The notes under the pieces are model-generated. The model did no database searches and was not told the origin of the DNA. It worked only from the letters and a program-made list of their open reading frames with translations. DNA of 64,000 bases from DAIQRJ01 sp963708795 (GTDB taxonomy: Bacteria; Actinomycetota; Actinomycetes; Propionibacteriales; DAIQRJ01): NCBI GenBank assembly GCA_963708795.1, contig CAVPUH010000006.1:744001-808000 (forward strand), in the 5' to 3' direction. A program made the translations under genes and the position numbers. Shown here in pieces: positions 17,694 to 25,764 of the stretch. Every line of letters starts with the position of its first letter. The stretch's first letter is position 1.

Positions 17694-18863
17694 TTAACCG
17701 TTCGCGGTGAAGTCGGCAATCGCATCCACCACTGAACCGAGTTGCGCATCTGTCAACTCGGGATAAATTGGCAACGACAGAACCTGCGCGCTGGCTTTCT
17801 CCGACTCCGGCATGCTGCCAGCCTCGTAGCCCAGGTAGGCGAATGCGGGCTGCAAATGCAGCGGGTGCGGGTAATAAAGTTCTGACGGAGTCCCACGCGA
17901 AGCCAGAAATTGCTTCAACGCGTCGCGCTCACGCATGCGGATCGTGAATTGGTTGTAAATATGTTCGTAGCCCGTCGGCGCGACAGGCGTCGCGATTCGC
18001 GCGCCCAGTCCCTTGCCGGCGAACAACGCACGATAGCGATCGGCATTGCGCTGGCGGCCTTTGGTCCAGGCATCCAAGTGGCGAAGCTTGACTCGTAGAA
18101 TCGCGGCCTGCAACGCATCCAGACGGCTGTTGACGCCGATGATCTGGTAGTCGTACTTGGTTTGGCTGCCGTGCGCTCGTAATAATTTGAGCTTCGCCGC
18201 CAGCGCGAAATCATTCGTAGTAATCAGGCCGCCATCCCCGGCGCCGCCGAGATTCTTCGAGGGGAAAAAGCTGTAACACCCGAATGTGCCCATGCTGCCG
18301 ACGAGTTTTCCTTTGTACCTGGCGCCGATGGCCTGTGCCGCATCCTCGATTACCGCGATGCCGTGTTTCTTGGCGATGTCCAAGATCGCATCCATGTCCG
18401 CCGGCAGCCCAAACAGGTGCACGGGAATAATCGCTTTGGTGCGAGGCGTGATGGCAGCTTCGATTTTCCGCGGATCGACATTGTAGGTATGCGGATCGAT
18501 GTCGACAAAGACAGGGCGCGCGTGCAGCCGTGCAATGGATCCCGCAGTGGCCACAAAGGTGAAAGGGATGGTAATGACTTCGTCACCGGGACCGACTTCG
18601 AGCGCCATCAGCGCCAGCAGCAGCGCATCGGAGCCAGACGCGCAACCAAAGACATATTCGCATCCGGTGTGCGGTTGGATTTCCTGCTCCAGCGCGCTCA
18701 CCTCCGGCCCCATGATGAAGTACTGCGACTCCATGACACGAGTTACCGCAGCCATGATTTCTTCCCGGATGGTCGCGAACTGCGCCTTCAGATCGAGGAA
18801 AGGAAATGCCATCTTGGCTGCCGCCGATGGCTCCGTATTCGCTCTGGTTGCTTCTGCCTGCAT
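17694..18863 (-). CDS. DegT/DnrJ/EryC1/StrS-family sugar aminotransferase
   Basis: A 389-residue PLP enzyme. Seen are CASGSDALLLALMAL for phosphate binding, a VIEDAAQAIGA aspartate block, SFFPSKNLGGAGDGG with the Schiff-base Lys203, and NSRLDALQAAIL. These define the family that transaminates keto-sugar nucleotides. ATG 18863 is used; an internal Met (MAFPFLDLK, near 18812) starts where family similarity begins. It is upstream of wecB in a likely operon for amino-sugar nucleotide synthesis, possibly acting on a 3-keto-hexosamine-uronate (WbpE-like). The exact sugar cannot be read from sequence. Confidence 0.88.
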   Translation of the reverse strand: MQAEATRANTEPSAAAKMAFPFLDLKAQFATIREEIMAAVTRVMESQYFIMGPEVSALEQEIQPHTGCEYVFGCASGSDALLLALMALEVGPGDEVITIPFTFVATAGSIARLHARPVFVDIDPHTYNVDPRKIEAAITPRTKAIIPVHLFGLPADMDAILDIAKKHGIAVIEDAAQAIGARYKGKLVGSMGTFGCYSFFPSKNLGGAGDGGLITTNDFALAAKLKLLRAHGSQTKYDYQIIGVNSRLDALQAAILRVKLRHLDAWTKGRQRNADRYRALFAGKGLGARIATPVAPTGYEHIYNQFTIRMRERDALKQFLASRGTPSELYYPHPLHLQPAFAYLGYEAGSMPESEKASAQVLSLPIYPELTDAQLGSVVDAIADFTANG

Positions 18864-19005
18864 GCTTCTTCGTCACTCCGTCACAAAGTCACAATTTGAT
18901 GGAGAAATTGTACACTGCTTGGTCCGGGCAATCCTGCGCGCCCCGCCGCCTGCCACTTCGCGTGGTTCCCAGGCCTCCCTGGGGCTGGGTTGGGCTTGCG
19001 GGACC

Positions 19006-20085
19006 TCAGAAAACTTTCAAATGGATGGTCAGATACTTCTTGGGATTTTGCCGTATGGCCTTAACCAGTTCCTGGGTTTCCTGCAATAACTTGTTGCTGT
19101 TGTCGTAGACGGACGGATCCTGCAGCAATTTCCCGATTGTACCCTCGCCTGAATTGAGACGATCGCTCAGATCCGAGAGTTTGGTCATGGTGTTTTGCAG
19201 TTTTTTGGCAAACTCCTGATCCTTAGCCAAGACTCCCAGAGCGCCTTTGCCCGCGTTCACGTCGTCGGTGAGTTTCTTTACATTGGCGATGGTGTCGTTG
19301 GCTGTATTGTAGAGAGCGGGGTCTTTCAAAAACTTACCGGCCGTGCCCTTGCCTGCATTCAGATCGTCAATGATCCCGTTTAACTTGTCGATGGTGGCAT
19401 TGGCATTCCGATAAAGCTGATCGTCGACCAGCAACTTGCCCAGGCTCCCTTTGCCCGAGATCACGTCGTTGACTAAGCCCTGAAATTGGACCACGGTGGC
19501 GTTAAGCCGGTTGTAAAGGCTGGGATCATAGATAACTTTGCCAATGGAGCCCTGGCCGCTTTCAACAAAGGCGAGGATGCGGTCGACGCGTTTCTCGAGC
19601 GCATCGAGGTTTTGCAGTGTGCTTTGGCTGGCCCGCACCACGTCCTCGATCTGCGCCGTTTCGCGGGTGGAGAGCACATCCCCAGGTTGGACTTCCGGCC
19701 CGCTGGCCTGGGCACTGTCAATGTCAATGTAGGTTTCGCCTAGCACGCCGGCGGTGGAGAGCAAGGTAACTGAGTCCTTGTGCAAATTGGCGTGGTATTT
19801 TGTGTTCACCTTCAAGGTCACTTCAACTGGAGCAAGCCGTCGGCTGGGGTCGGATACAACCCGGATTCCCGTGACATTCCCGATATCGACGCCTTGCAGG
19901 CGCACCGGCGCTCCCTCGCGCAATCCGCCGGCATTGTCGAAATATGATTTCAGCGCAATTTTCTTGGTGAAGACTCCGCCCGTGCCGCTCATGAGTAAAA
20001 TCAGAACGCCTAACGTGATGCTGGCAGCCAGTACCGTGAGCCCGACCTTCAGTTGAGACCACTTCAACTGTTTTTGGCTAGGCAC
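19006..20085 (-). CDS. MlaD/MCE-family lipid-transport protein with five 34-residue repeats
   Basis: The 359-residue protein starts at GTG 20085 behind GGGAGA. One N-terminal membrane anchor (VGLTVLAASITLGVLILLM) is followed by an MCE domain (about 40-125: YFDNAGGLREGAPVRLQGVDIG, then TAGVLGETYIDI). A helical tail carries five copies of G-x-G-(S/T/A)-x-G-K-x-L-x-D-P-x-x-Y, starting at residues 177, 211, 245, 279 and 313, exactly 34 residues apart. Such proteins form periplasmic rings or tubes moving lipids between membranes. The usual permease and ATPase genes (mlaE, mlaF) are not adjacent; upstream is a spermidine-synthase-like membrane protein. The fourth repeat is the most diverged. Confidence 0.88.
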   Translation of the reverse strand: MPSQKQLKWSQLKVGLTVLAASITLGVLILLMSGTGGVFTKKIALKSYFDNAGGLREGAPVRLQGVDIGNVTGIRVVSDPSRRLAPVEVTLKVNTKYHANLHKDSVTLLSTAGVLGETYIDIDSAQASGPEVQPGDVLSTRETAQIEDVVRASQSTLQNLDALEKRVDRILAFVESGQGSIGKVIYDPSLYNRLNATVVQFQGLVNDVISGKGSLGKLLVDDQLYRNANATIDKLNGIIDDLNAGKGTAGKFLKDPALYNTANDTIANVKKLTDDVNAGKGALGVLAKDQEFAKKLQNTMTKLSDLSDRLNSGEGTIGKLLQDPSVYDNSNKLLQETQELVKAIRQNPKKYLTIHLKVF

Positions 20086-20182
20086 TGATTCTCCCTAAGC
20101 GCGTCATGGCAACATTCTCCGTGGCGACCCGAACAACAGGTGAATGCCTGCATGATAGCAGACCATCGGGCTGGGCTTCACA

Positions 20183-22594
20183 TCAGGAAAGGCGCGGATG
20201 CAAGGTTGTTAACAGCAGCATGGCCATCGCATAAGCCACGGCTCCGCAAGCCAGAGCGACATTCAGCCCAAACTGAATGGCGATGACCATCGCCAGGACG
20301 GAGCCCAGTACGCTCGAGCCCGCGTTCATTGCCCATGCCCACTCCACCGCGTTCTCCTGCAGTTTACTTTTATCCAGTGATAGAAACTCGGGTAGCGGAA
20401 TGCTGGCCAGTGCGCGCAGACCGGTAGGGAACGGCATTCCCATGGCGAATCCCAACGGAACCAGCAGAACGGTGCTCACCATGAGTTTTGCCGGGAAGGG
20501 AAGACCTACTAGCGTGTTCAGGACCCCGGGCAAAATGAATACGTAAAGCAGAAGAACACTTGCGATAAAGGCTAGCGGAAGCCAGGCGCGGCGGGTGTGG
20601 GCCATCCATCTGCGCGAGGCCAGACTGCCGGCGCCGCTCGAAAGCAGAAGCAAAAACACGACTACGGTGAGAGCATAAGTTGGGTGGCCGAGAAACAATA
20701 CAAAGCGTTGAATGAAGGCAATCTCAACCGTGATGTAGCCCAATCCCACCGCAACAAAATACAGTAGGCGAATCGGGTGTTCATGCCTGCTTCCACCGCG
20801 GACCGAGAGCGGGATCACCAGGAACGCCAGCACCGCAACCACAGAGATTACGAGCACCATGGCCAGTACGAGCACGCCTAAATTCACCTTCCAGTCGATG
20901 CCCTGGCTCAAATCCTCCGCATGCAGAAATTGGTTCAACTTCAAAGTGAAAAAGAAAAAGGGCGCATTGTCATTTACCGGCGCCACATTGTATGGGTAGC
21001 GTCGGGCAAAGGAATAAGGATCGTTACTCGCGATCAAGGCCGAAAACGGATTGTCGTTAGGATCAGAGGGGAGATATAGCGCAACCAACCCGGGATTGCT
21101 GGCCAAGTGAGTTCGAACCTCGTGCTCTTCATCGGCGGTGAATTCACTTTTCTTTGCCAGCACGACCACAGGAATTCCATCTTCATCCAGGTCGCCTTCA
21201 GAGACGACGATGAAATTCCTGGCCGGATTCCGAACTCCCTGCTGGTGAAGCGCTTGCATCGCAACCGAGACCACGCGCAAGGCTTCTCGTGGCTCACGAA
21301 ACTCCCAGCGTGTGATGGCGATCATGCCGCCGGGTTTCAGGTGGTCGAAGTATTCTCGAAATGCCTCCACGGTATAAAGACTGTTTTCGCTGAGGGCGAA
21401 GGCTCCGGCGGCGGTGGAAGCCCAGGTATCCACCAGAGTCATTTGGACCACGTCGAAATTCTGCTTGGCATTACGAATAAAAGAGCGCCCATCGGTGACT
21501 TGAATGTGTACTTCAGGCCGTTCATACAAACGATACGAATAATCCGCGTAGCGCCCGCGCATCACGGTGTTGGCGATAATGGGATTGATTTCGATTCCCG
21601 TGACGCTCGGGCTGCCGTTGGCCACGGCGCGAAGTACATCGACTCCTCCGCCCGGGCCAATAATGGCATACTCTCCACGCGGCCTCAGAACGTTCGCCAG
21701 CGCCGGAGGAGCGGACATCAACGATCGCTGCCACTCCGAGCCCTGCCAATGCGTAAGGTCGGCGTTCATGATGTAGGTGGAAGCGTCGGCATCAATCACG
21801 ACGGCTTTTGCCTCCCCCTGACGATCGACCTCCACGCGCGAGATGGCGTTCCAGCGCGCGAACTCTACCCAGGCTTTGTCACGAAAAATACCTTTTGCGT
21901 AGACGACATCGATCAGCCTTCCCGAATGGTTTGCGCCAATCACCAGCAGCAGAATTGAGGCCAGGCCCAGCGTGAGTTTGCGCAGGTAAACGCTCGTGGC
22001 CCACGCTGTTCCCGCGACGGCTGCCATCACGGCCGCGAACAGCAGTGTGTTTGGACCTCCCAGAAAATTGAGCAGGGGCACAACCCCCAAACACGCCAGC
22101 GCGCCGCCCATGAGGTCCGCCCCATAGAGCCGCGAAATGTGTCGTGATTCGCGGGCAAACAGGATTGAGAATTCGACGCCTGTTAGAAAAAATGGCACGG
22201 CGGAGGCCAGATAGATCGCCGTGAGCCGGAGAAAATTCGCTTGCGACAAATTCAGTGAAACCGGAACGTGCAGCACGACTTCTAAAACGATGGGCACGAC
22301 CAGCGCATTGGCGAAACATAGCCAGGTAAGCAGCACGCGGGTAGGGAAGCGGCGCAACCAGCTTTTTCCCAGGTATGCGAAAACTCCGCCGGACCCGAGG
22401 CCAAGCAGCGCAATGGAAATCGCCAGAAAGGCGAAATGATAAAACAGCACCACCGAAAATAATCGGGTGAGCGCTAATTCCAGCAGCAGCGCCGCGAAGC
22501 TACTGATGGCGACGCCGGCCAGCAGGGAAAGCTCGCTAGTGGTTTCTCCCGGAGTCGTCCGGCTGATTGCAGGAGTTTCGTTTATGACGGGCAT
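20183..22594 (-). CDS. Membrane-embedded spermidine-synthase-like methyl/aminopropyl-transferase fold protein
   Basis: An 803-residue protein. The N-terminal quarter has several transmembrane helices (LLAGVAISSFAALLLELAL, ending near residue 220). The middle holds a Rossmann-type SAM-binding domain with AIIGPGGGVDVLRAV, VTGIEINPII and a VQMTLVDTWAS block followed by YTVEAFREYFDHLKPGG, as in spermidine synthases. The last third is again membrane-spanning, with GLGYITVEIAFIQRFVLFLG and PTGLRALA blocks. Such MFS-like/spermidine synthase hybrids are common in Acidobacteriota and Deltaproteobacteria; their reaction is unproven. The gene lies upstream of the MCE gene but about 100 bases away. Confidence 0.82.
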   Translation of the reverse strand: MPVINETPAISRTTPGETTSELSLLAGVAISSFAALLLELALTRLFSVVLFYHFAFLAISIALLGLGSGGVFAYLGKSWLRRFPTRVLLTWLCFANALVVPIVLEVVLHVPVSLNLSQANFLRLTAIYLASAVPFFLTGVEFSILFARESRHISRLYGADLMGGALACLGVVPLLNFLGGPNTLLFAAVMAAVAGTAWATSVYLRKLTLGLASILLLVIGANHSGRLIDVVYAKGIFRDKAWVEFARWNAISRVEVDRQGEAKAVVIDADASTYIMNADLTHWQGSEWQRSLMSAPPALANVLRPRGEYAIIGPGGGVDVLRAVANGSPSVTGIEINPIIANTVMRGRYADYSYRLYERPEVHIQVTDGRSFIRNAKQNFDVVQMTLVDTWASTAAGAFALSENSLYTVEAFREYFDHLKPGGMIAITRWEFREPREALRVVSVAMQALHQQGVRNPARNFIVVSEGDLDEDGIPVVVLAKKSEFTADEEHEVRTHLASNPGLVALYLPSDPNDNPFSALIASNDPYSFARRYPYNVAPVNDNAPFFFFTLKLNQFLHAEDLSQGIDWKVNLGVLVLAMVLVISVVAVLAFLVIPLSVRGGSRHEHPIRLLYFVAVGLGYITVEIAFIQRFVLFLGHPTYALTVVVFLLLLSSGAGSLASRRWMAHTRRAWLPLAFIASVLLLYVFILPGVLNTLVGLPFPAKLMVSTVLLVPLGFAMGMPFPTGLRALASIPLPEFLSLDKSKLQENAVEWAWAMNAGSSVLGSVLAMVIAIQFGLNVALACGAVAYAMAMLLLTTLHPRLS

Positions 22595-22630
22595 CCGAAG
22601 GTTCGCTTTGGAATGCGACAGTCTACCAGA

Positions 22631-22665
22631 AGCACTCAGCGTTCAGCCGTCAGCACTCAGTCCAT
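22631..22665 (+). repeat. Heptamer array (AGCNNTC units)
   Basis: Five seven-base units follow each other without gaps: AGCACTC, AGCGTTC, AGCCGTC, AGCACTC, AGTCCAT. The same unit type recurs near 50446, 58645 and 58780 and, inverted, near 51940, always between genes or close to gene ends. Confidence 0.7.
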
Positions 22666-22666
22666 T

Positions 22667-23080
22667 TCATTCTGTGGGGACGGTCGACTCACCCGTTGTC
22701 TGTTGGCCTTCGAGGATAACCTGCGCGATGGCGTACTCTTTCGTGTGGGAGAGTGAAAGCGCAGTATGGACTGCGCCGAGCTTAGCCGCGAACTCCGCCG
22801 CCTTGCCGTGGAACACGATGGTGGGACGGCCTCCGGGCTGGCGGCACACTTCCACATCGCGCCACGTGACTCCATGATTCCAGCCGGTGCCGATGGCCTT
22901 CATGGCAGCTTCCTTGGCGGCGAAGCGCGCCGCATAACGTTCGACGCGGTTGGCCTTCGAGTCGCAGTAGCGCCTCTCTGCCTCGGTGAAAATCCTATGA
23001 AGGAAGCGGTCGCCGAAGCGCGCAATGGATGCCTCGATGCGCGGTACTTCCGCAATGTCAATCCCCGTGCCGACAATCAT
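22667..23080 (-). CDS. acpS: Holo-[acyl-carrier-protein] synthase
   Basis: The enzyme transfers 4'-phosphopantetheine from CoA to acyl carrier protein. The frame is open further upstream, but family similarity starts at ATG 23080 (MIVGTGIDIAEVPRI). The Mg-binding aspartate is in GIDI, and the signature RYAARFAAKEAAMKAIGTG with its acidic ligand is intact; LSLSHTKEYAIAQVIL ends the fold. The length of 137 residues is normal. It is the distal gene of a leftward group with DUF6526, DUF488 and selA. Two bases separate its stop from the heptamer array. Confidence 0.93.
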   Translation of the reverse strand: MIVGTGIDIAEVPRIEASIARFGDRFLHRIFTEAERRYCDSKANRVERYAARFAAKEAAMKAIGTGWNHGVTWRDVEVCRQPGGRPTIVFHGKAAEFAAKLGAVHTALSLSHTKEYAIAQVILEGQQTTGESTVPTE

Positions 23081-23153
23081 GAAGGTTGGTTTCGGAGTCT
23101 TCTGGACCACCACGCATGCGAGTGCTACTTCCATTCGACTCCTGCGGGCCCCT

Positions 23154-23591
23154 TTACACGCGCCAATAGTCGGGCCGCCAGTTCTTAATCAATTTCTTGA
23201 TATCCTTCCGCTCAAGATTCGCTGCCAGCGTCTGTTCGACCAGCGCGGATACTTCTTCGTCTGAGGCAAAGCGTAAGCCAATCAACTGAGCTTCGCTGAG
23301 CTTCACGATTTGGGAACGCTGCGAATCGGGCAGCAGCGTGGCCAGGCGCAACCTTTCTTCAAGCCTGATAACGCGATCCTGTACTTTGAGCGCGTATAGC
23401 CGAGCCTTCGTGACCGCAACGATTAACGCGGTGTTGAAGATCACGATCCAAATGTGCACGAAACCGGGATGGCGTACGGCAAAAACCACGCTCACGATCC
23501 AAGAAATTGCAAAAACTGGTAGCACGAAGTAGTGGAACGGAGGATCAAACCTCACATGATTGGAGAAAGTCTGTGGAGAACGTTCGGCCAT
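23154..23591 (-). CDS. DUF6526 family membrane protein
   Basis: A 145-residue protein with two hydrophobic segments (HYFVLPVFAISWIVSVVFAV and FVHIWIVIFNTALIVAV) followed by a soluble helical tail containing QDRVIRLEERLRLATLLP, QLIGLRFASDEE and RKDIKKLIKNWRPDYWRV. This arrangement is that of the DUF6526 family; its function is unknown. ATG 23591 has AGAGG five bases upstream; an in-frame GTG two codons earlier is less likely. Confidence 0.75.
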   Translation of the reverse strand: MAERSPQTFSNHVRFDPPFHYFVLPVFAISWIVSVVFAVRHPGFVHIWIVIFNTALIVAVTKARLYALKVQDRVIRLEERLRLATLLPDSQRSQIVKLSEAQLIGLRFASDEEVSALVEQTLAANLERKDIKKLIKNWRPDYWRV

Positions 23592-23649
23592 ATTCACCTC
23601 TTTATGAATCGCAATGAGAGTCTAACTCAGTCGGGCCTACCGCATCTGC

Positions 23650-24180
23650 TTAAAGCAGCCGGTCGCCGCGATAGATCACTTGGCCGTCGATCACCCGCGC
23701 CTCGGTCATAAGCCGATGTTTTCTCGCCGGCCCTGTCCCGTCGATATGGAGGACTTCACGCCCATGCGCTACCAGCCAATCAGAAACCAGCATGCGGTGG
23801 CAGCGAAAATATACTCGCTCGGCGCACATATAAGCAGTACGCGACTGCTCGGCCAGTTTGATCAGTTCCGCGATGCCGCGCGCGAAGTCCTCGGTAAGCA
23901 TGTAGTCCGCGTAGTTGCGGAAGCTGTCGTTGCGCAGCGCTACGTTGGGCGAGTCATCACGGAGCTTCTTGCGTCGCCCGCCCAGTTCTTTGAGCCAGAC
24001 GTAACGAATCCCAACCTCCGACAGCGTTTTCTCCAGCGCCTCTCGGTTGAAATGAGGCAGGCGGCGCGACATGGGAATCGAACGAATGTCGACCAGGGTC
24101 TGAATGGAGTGAGCTTGCAGCACCGCGATGAATTCATCCAGCGGGCGGGTGGAATGGCCAATGGTGTAAAGGGTCGCCAC
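23650..24180 (-). CDS. DUF488 domain protein
   Basis: A 176-residue protein starting at GTG 24180. It shows the family hallmarks: TIGHSTRPLDEFIAVLQ at the N-terminus, LVDIRSIPMSRRLPHFN, KELGGRR and a CAERVYFRCHRMLVSDWL block with two cysteines and HR. The family is widespread and uncharacterised; the conserved polar residues suggest an enzyme or nucleic-acid-related role. It sits 49 bases after selA on the same strand. Confidence 0.85.
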   Translation of the reverse strand: MATLYTIGHSTRPLDEFIAVLQAHSIQTLVDIRSIPMSRRLPHFNREALEKTLSEVGIRYVWLKELGGRRKKLRDDSPNVALRNDSFRNYADYMLTEDFARGIAELIKLAEQSRTAYMCAERVYFRCHRMLVSDWLVAHGREVLHIDGTGPARKHRLMTEARVIDGQVIYRGDRLL

Positions 24181-24229
24181 GATTTCATTCCCCGGACAGA
24201 GACCCGGCGCGTGCCTGAATCCAACTCCA

Positions 24230-25681
24230 TTATTGTTCGACCAGGCGCATGAGAGCCTGCGCCACCGCCTCGTCCTGCTCCGGAAATACCGTCCGCAGAT
24301 CTAGCAGCACCCGTCCGTCCTCAACCCGCGCAATGATCGGCGAATCATAAGCTCGGAGGCGTGCAGAAAGTTCGTCGGCGCTCAAGCCTTGGCAACTTAT
24401 CGCCAGCAATCGCGTAGGCAGCACTGCTGAGGGCGCGGCGCCGCCGCCGATTATGGATTCGCCATTCAACACTTCCACCAGCATCTTCGACGATCGCGCC
24501 CTATCCGCAATAATTTCCGCGCGCCTTCCAATCTCTTCTTTCGATAACCGCATCATGCGCACAGCCGGAATCGCATCGTGTTCGCCCTTCACATACGCAA
24601 GCAACGTAGCTTCGAGCGCCGCGTAAGTTAATTTGTCGACCCGCAAAGCGCGGAACAACGAATTCGAGCGCATGCGGGCAATTAAGTCGCTGCGGCCGCT
24701 CAGTATGCCCGCCTGAGGTCCGCCCAGCAACTTGTCTCCGCTGTATGCGACCACGTCCACGCCTTGGCGAAGGCTGTCGAGCACGCTGGGCTCACCATTT
24801 ACGCCCACCGAGCGCAGATCGAACAGCGCGCCGCTGCCCAGGTCTTCGAGCAGCGGAAGGTTGCGCTTGCGAGCCAGTCTAACTATCTCCTCGATGTGAG
24901 GTTGCTCGGTGAATCCGGTGATCTCGAAGTTAGAGCGATGCACGCGCAGCAGCAGTCGGGTTTTTTCCGTGATCGCTTTTTCGTAATCGCCGATGCGGGT
25001 GCGATTGGTTGTTCCCACTTCCCGCAGGACGGCATTCGACTTCGACATGACATCCGGGATGCGGAACGATCCGCCAATCTCGACCAGTTCGCCTCGCGAA
25101 ACGATAACCTCGCCGTTCTCTGCCAGAGTGTTTAGCGCCAGAAGAACCGCTGCGGCATTATTGTTGACCACGATGGTCGAAATAGTTGGCTCGCCTGCAC
25201 GGGCGCGCCCTGCCGCGTCTGCGTTTCCCACGTGTTCATCGAGAAGCTTGTGGAACAGGCGATCTACGTGTACATCGCGTTTACCGCGGTTTCCGGTTTC
25301 TGTGTCGAACTCGAGATTGGAATAGCCGCCTGCTATGTCGCGGATGTGCTCGAGCGCAGCCGCGGAAAGCGGAGCGCGCCCCAGGTTGGTGTGCAGAATG
25401 ACTCCGGTGGCATTGATGACCGATCGCAAAGAATGCTTTAGCGCTTGCCGAAGCTGGCGGGCTACGGCGCCTTGAAGGCCCGAAACGGCGAGCCCGACTC
25501 CATTCGCGTCGAGCCGGCCCGCGGCAATTTCTTCTCGCAGAGATGCCAGCACCGTCCGGGCGGCGTCGGTCACCGCGGCTTGTCCTTCGCTTGACGCCAG
25601 CAGCGCCAACTCGCCCGCGCGCTGAAGTTCGTCCACCGACGGCAGTTTGCGGTATAGATCGGCATTGGTTTGGAGTTTCAC
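24230..25681 (-). CDS. selA: L-seryl-tRNA(Sec) selenium transferase
   Basis: A 483-residue PLP enzyme converting seryl-tRNA(Sec) to selenocysteinyl-tRNA(Sec). Seen are the N-terminal helical domain (LPSVDELQRAG), INATGVILHTNLGRAPLS, the VNNNAAAVLL block, LLEDLGSGALFD and YSGDKLLGGPQAG with the Schiff-base Lys317. GTG 25681 is the start. Neither selB, selD nor tRNA-Sec is visible in this window. SelA-like proteins with other roles exist, so the Sec function is inferred from overall similarity. Confidence 0.88.
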   Translation of the reverse strand: MKLQTNADLYRKLPSVDELQRAGELALLASSEGQAAVTDAARTVLASLREEIAAGRLDANGVGLAVSGLQGAVARQLRQALKHSLRSVINATGVILHTNLGRAPLSAAALEHIRDIAGGYSNLEFDTETGNRGKRDVHVDRLFHKLLDEHVGNADAAGRARAGEPTISTIVVNNNAAAVLLALNTLAENGEVIVSRGELVEIGGSFRIPDVMSKSNAVLREVGTTNRTRIGDYEKAITEKTRLLLRVHRSNFEITGFTEQPHIEEIVRLARKRNLPLLEDLGSGALFDLRSVGVNGEPSVLDSLRQGVDVVAYSGDKLLGGPQAGILSGRSDLIARMRSNSLFRALRVDKLTYAALEATLLAYVKGEHDAIPAVRMMRLSKEEIGRRAEIIADRARSSKMLVEVLNGESIIGGGAAPSAVLPTRLLAISCQGLSADELSARLRAYDSPIIARVEDGRVLLDLRTVFPEQDEAVAQALMRLVEQ

Positions 25682-25764
25682 CGATGACGATTATCCCACG
25701 CCATCCTGAAGATTGCCCGACCATACGCGAGACCGGCGAGGATGCCCGTCCTCCATCAAAATCC

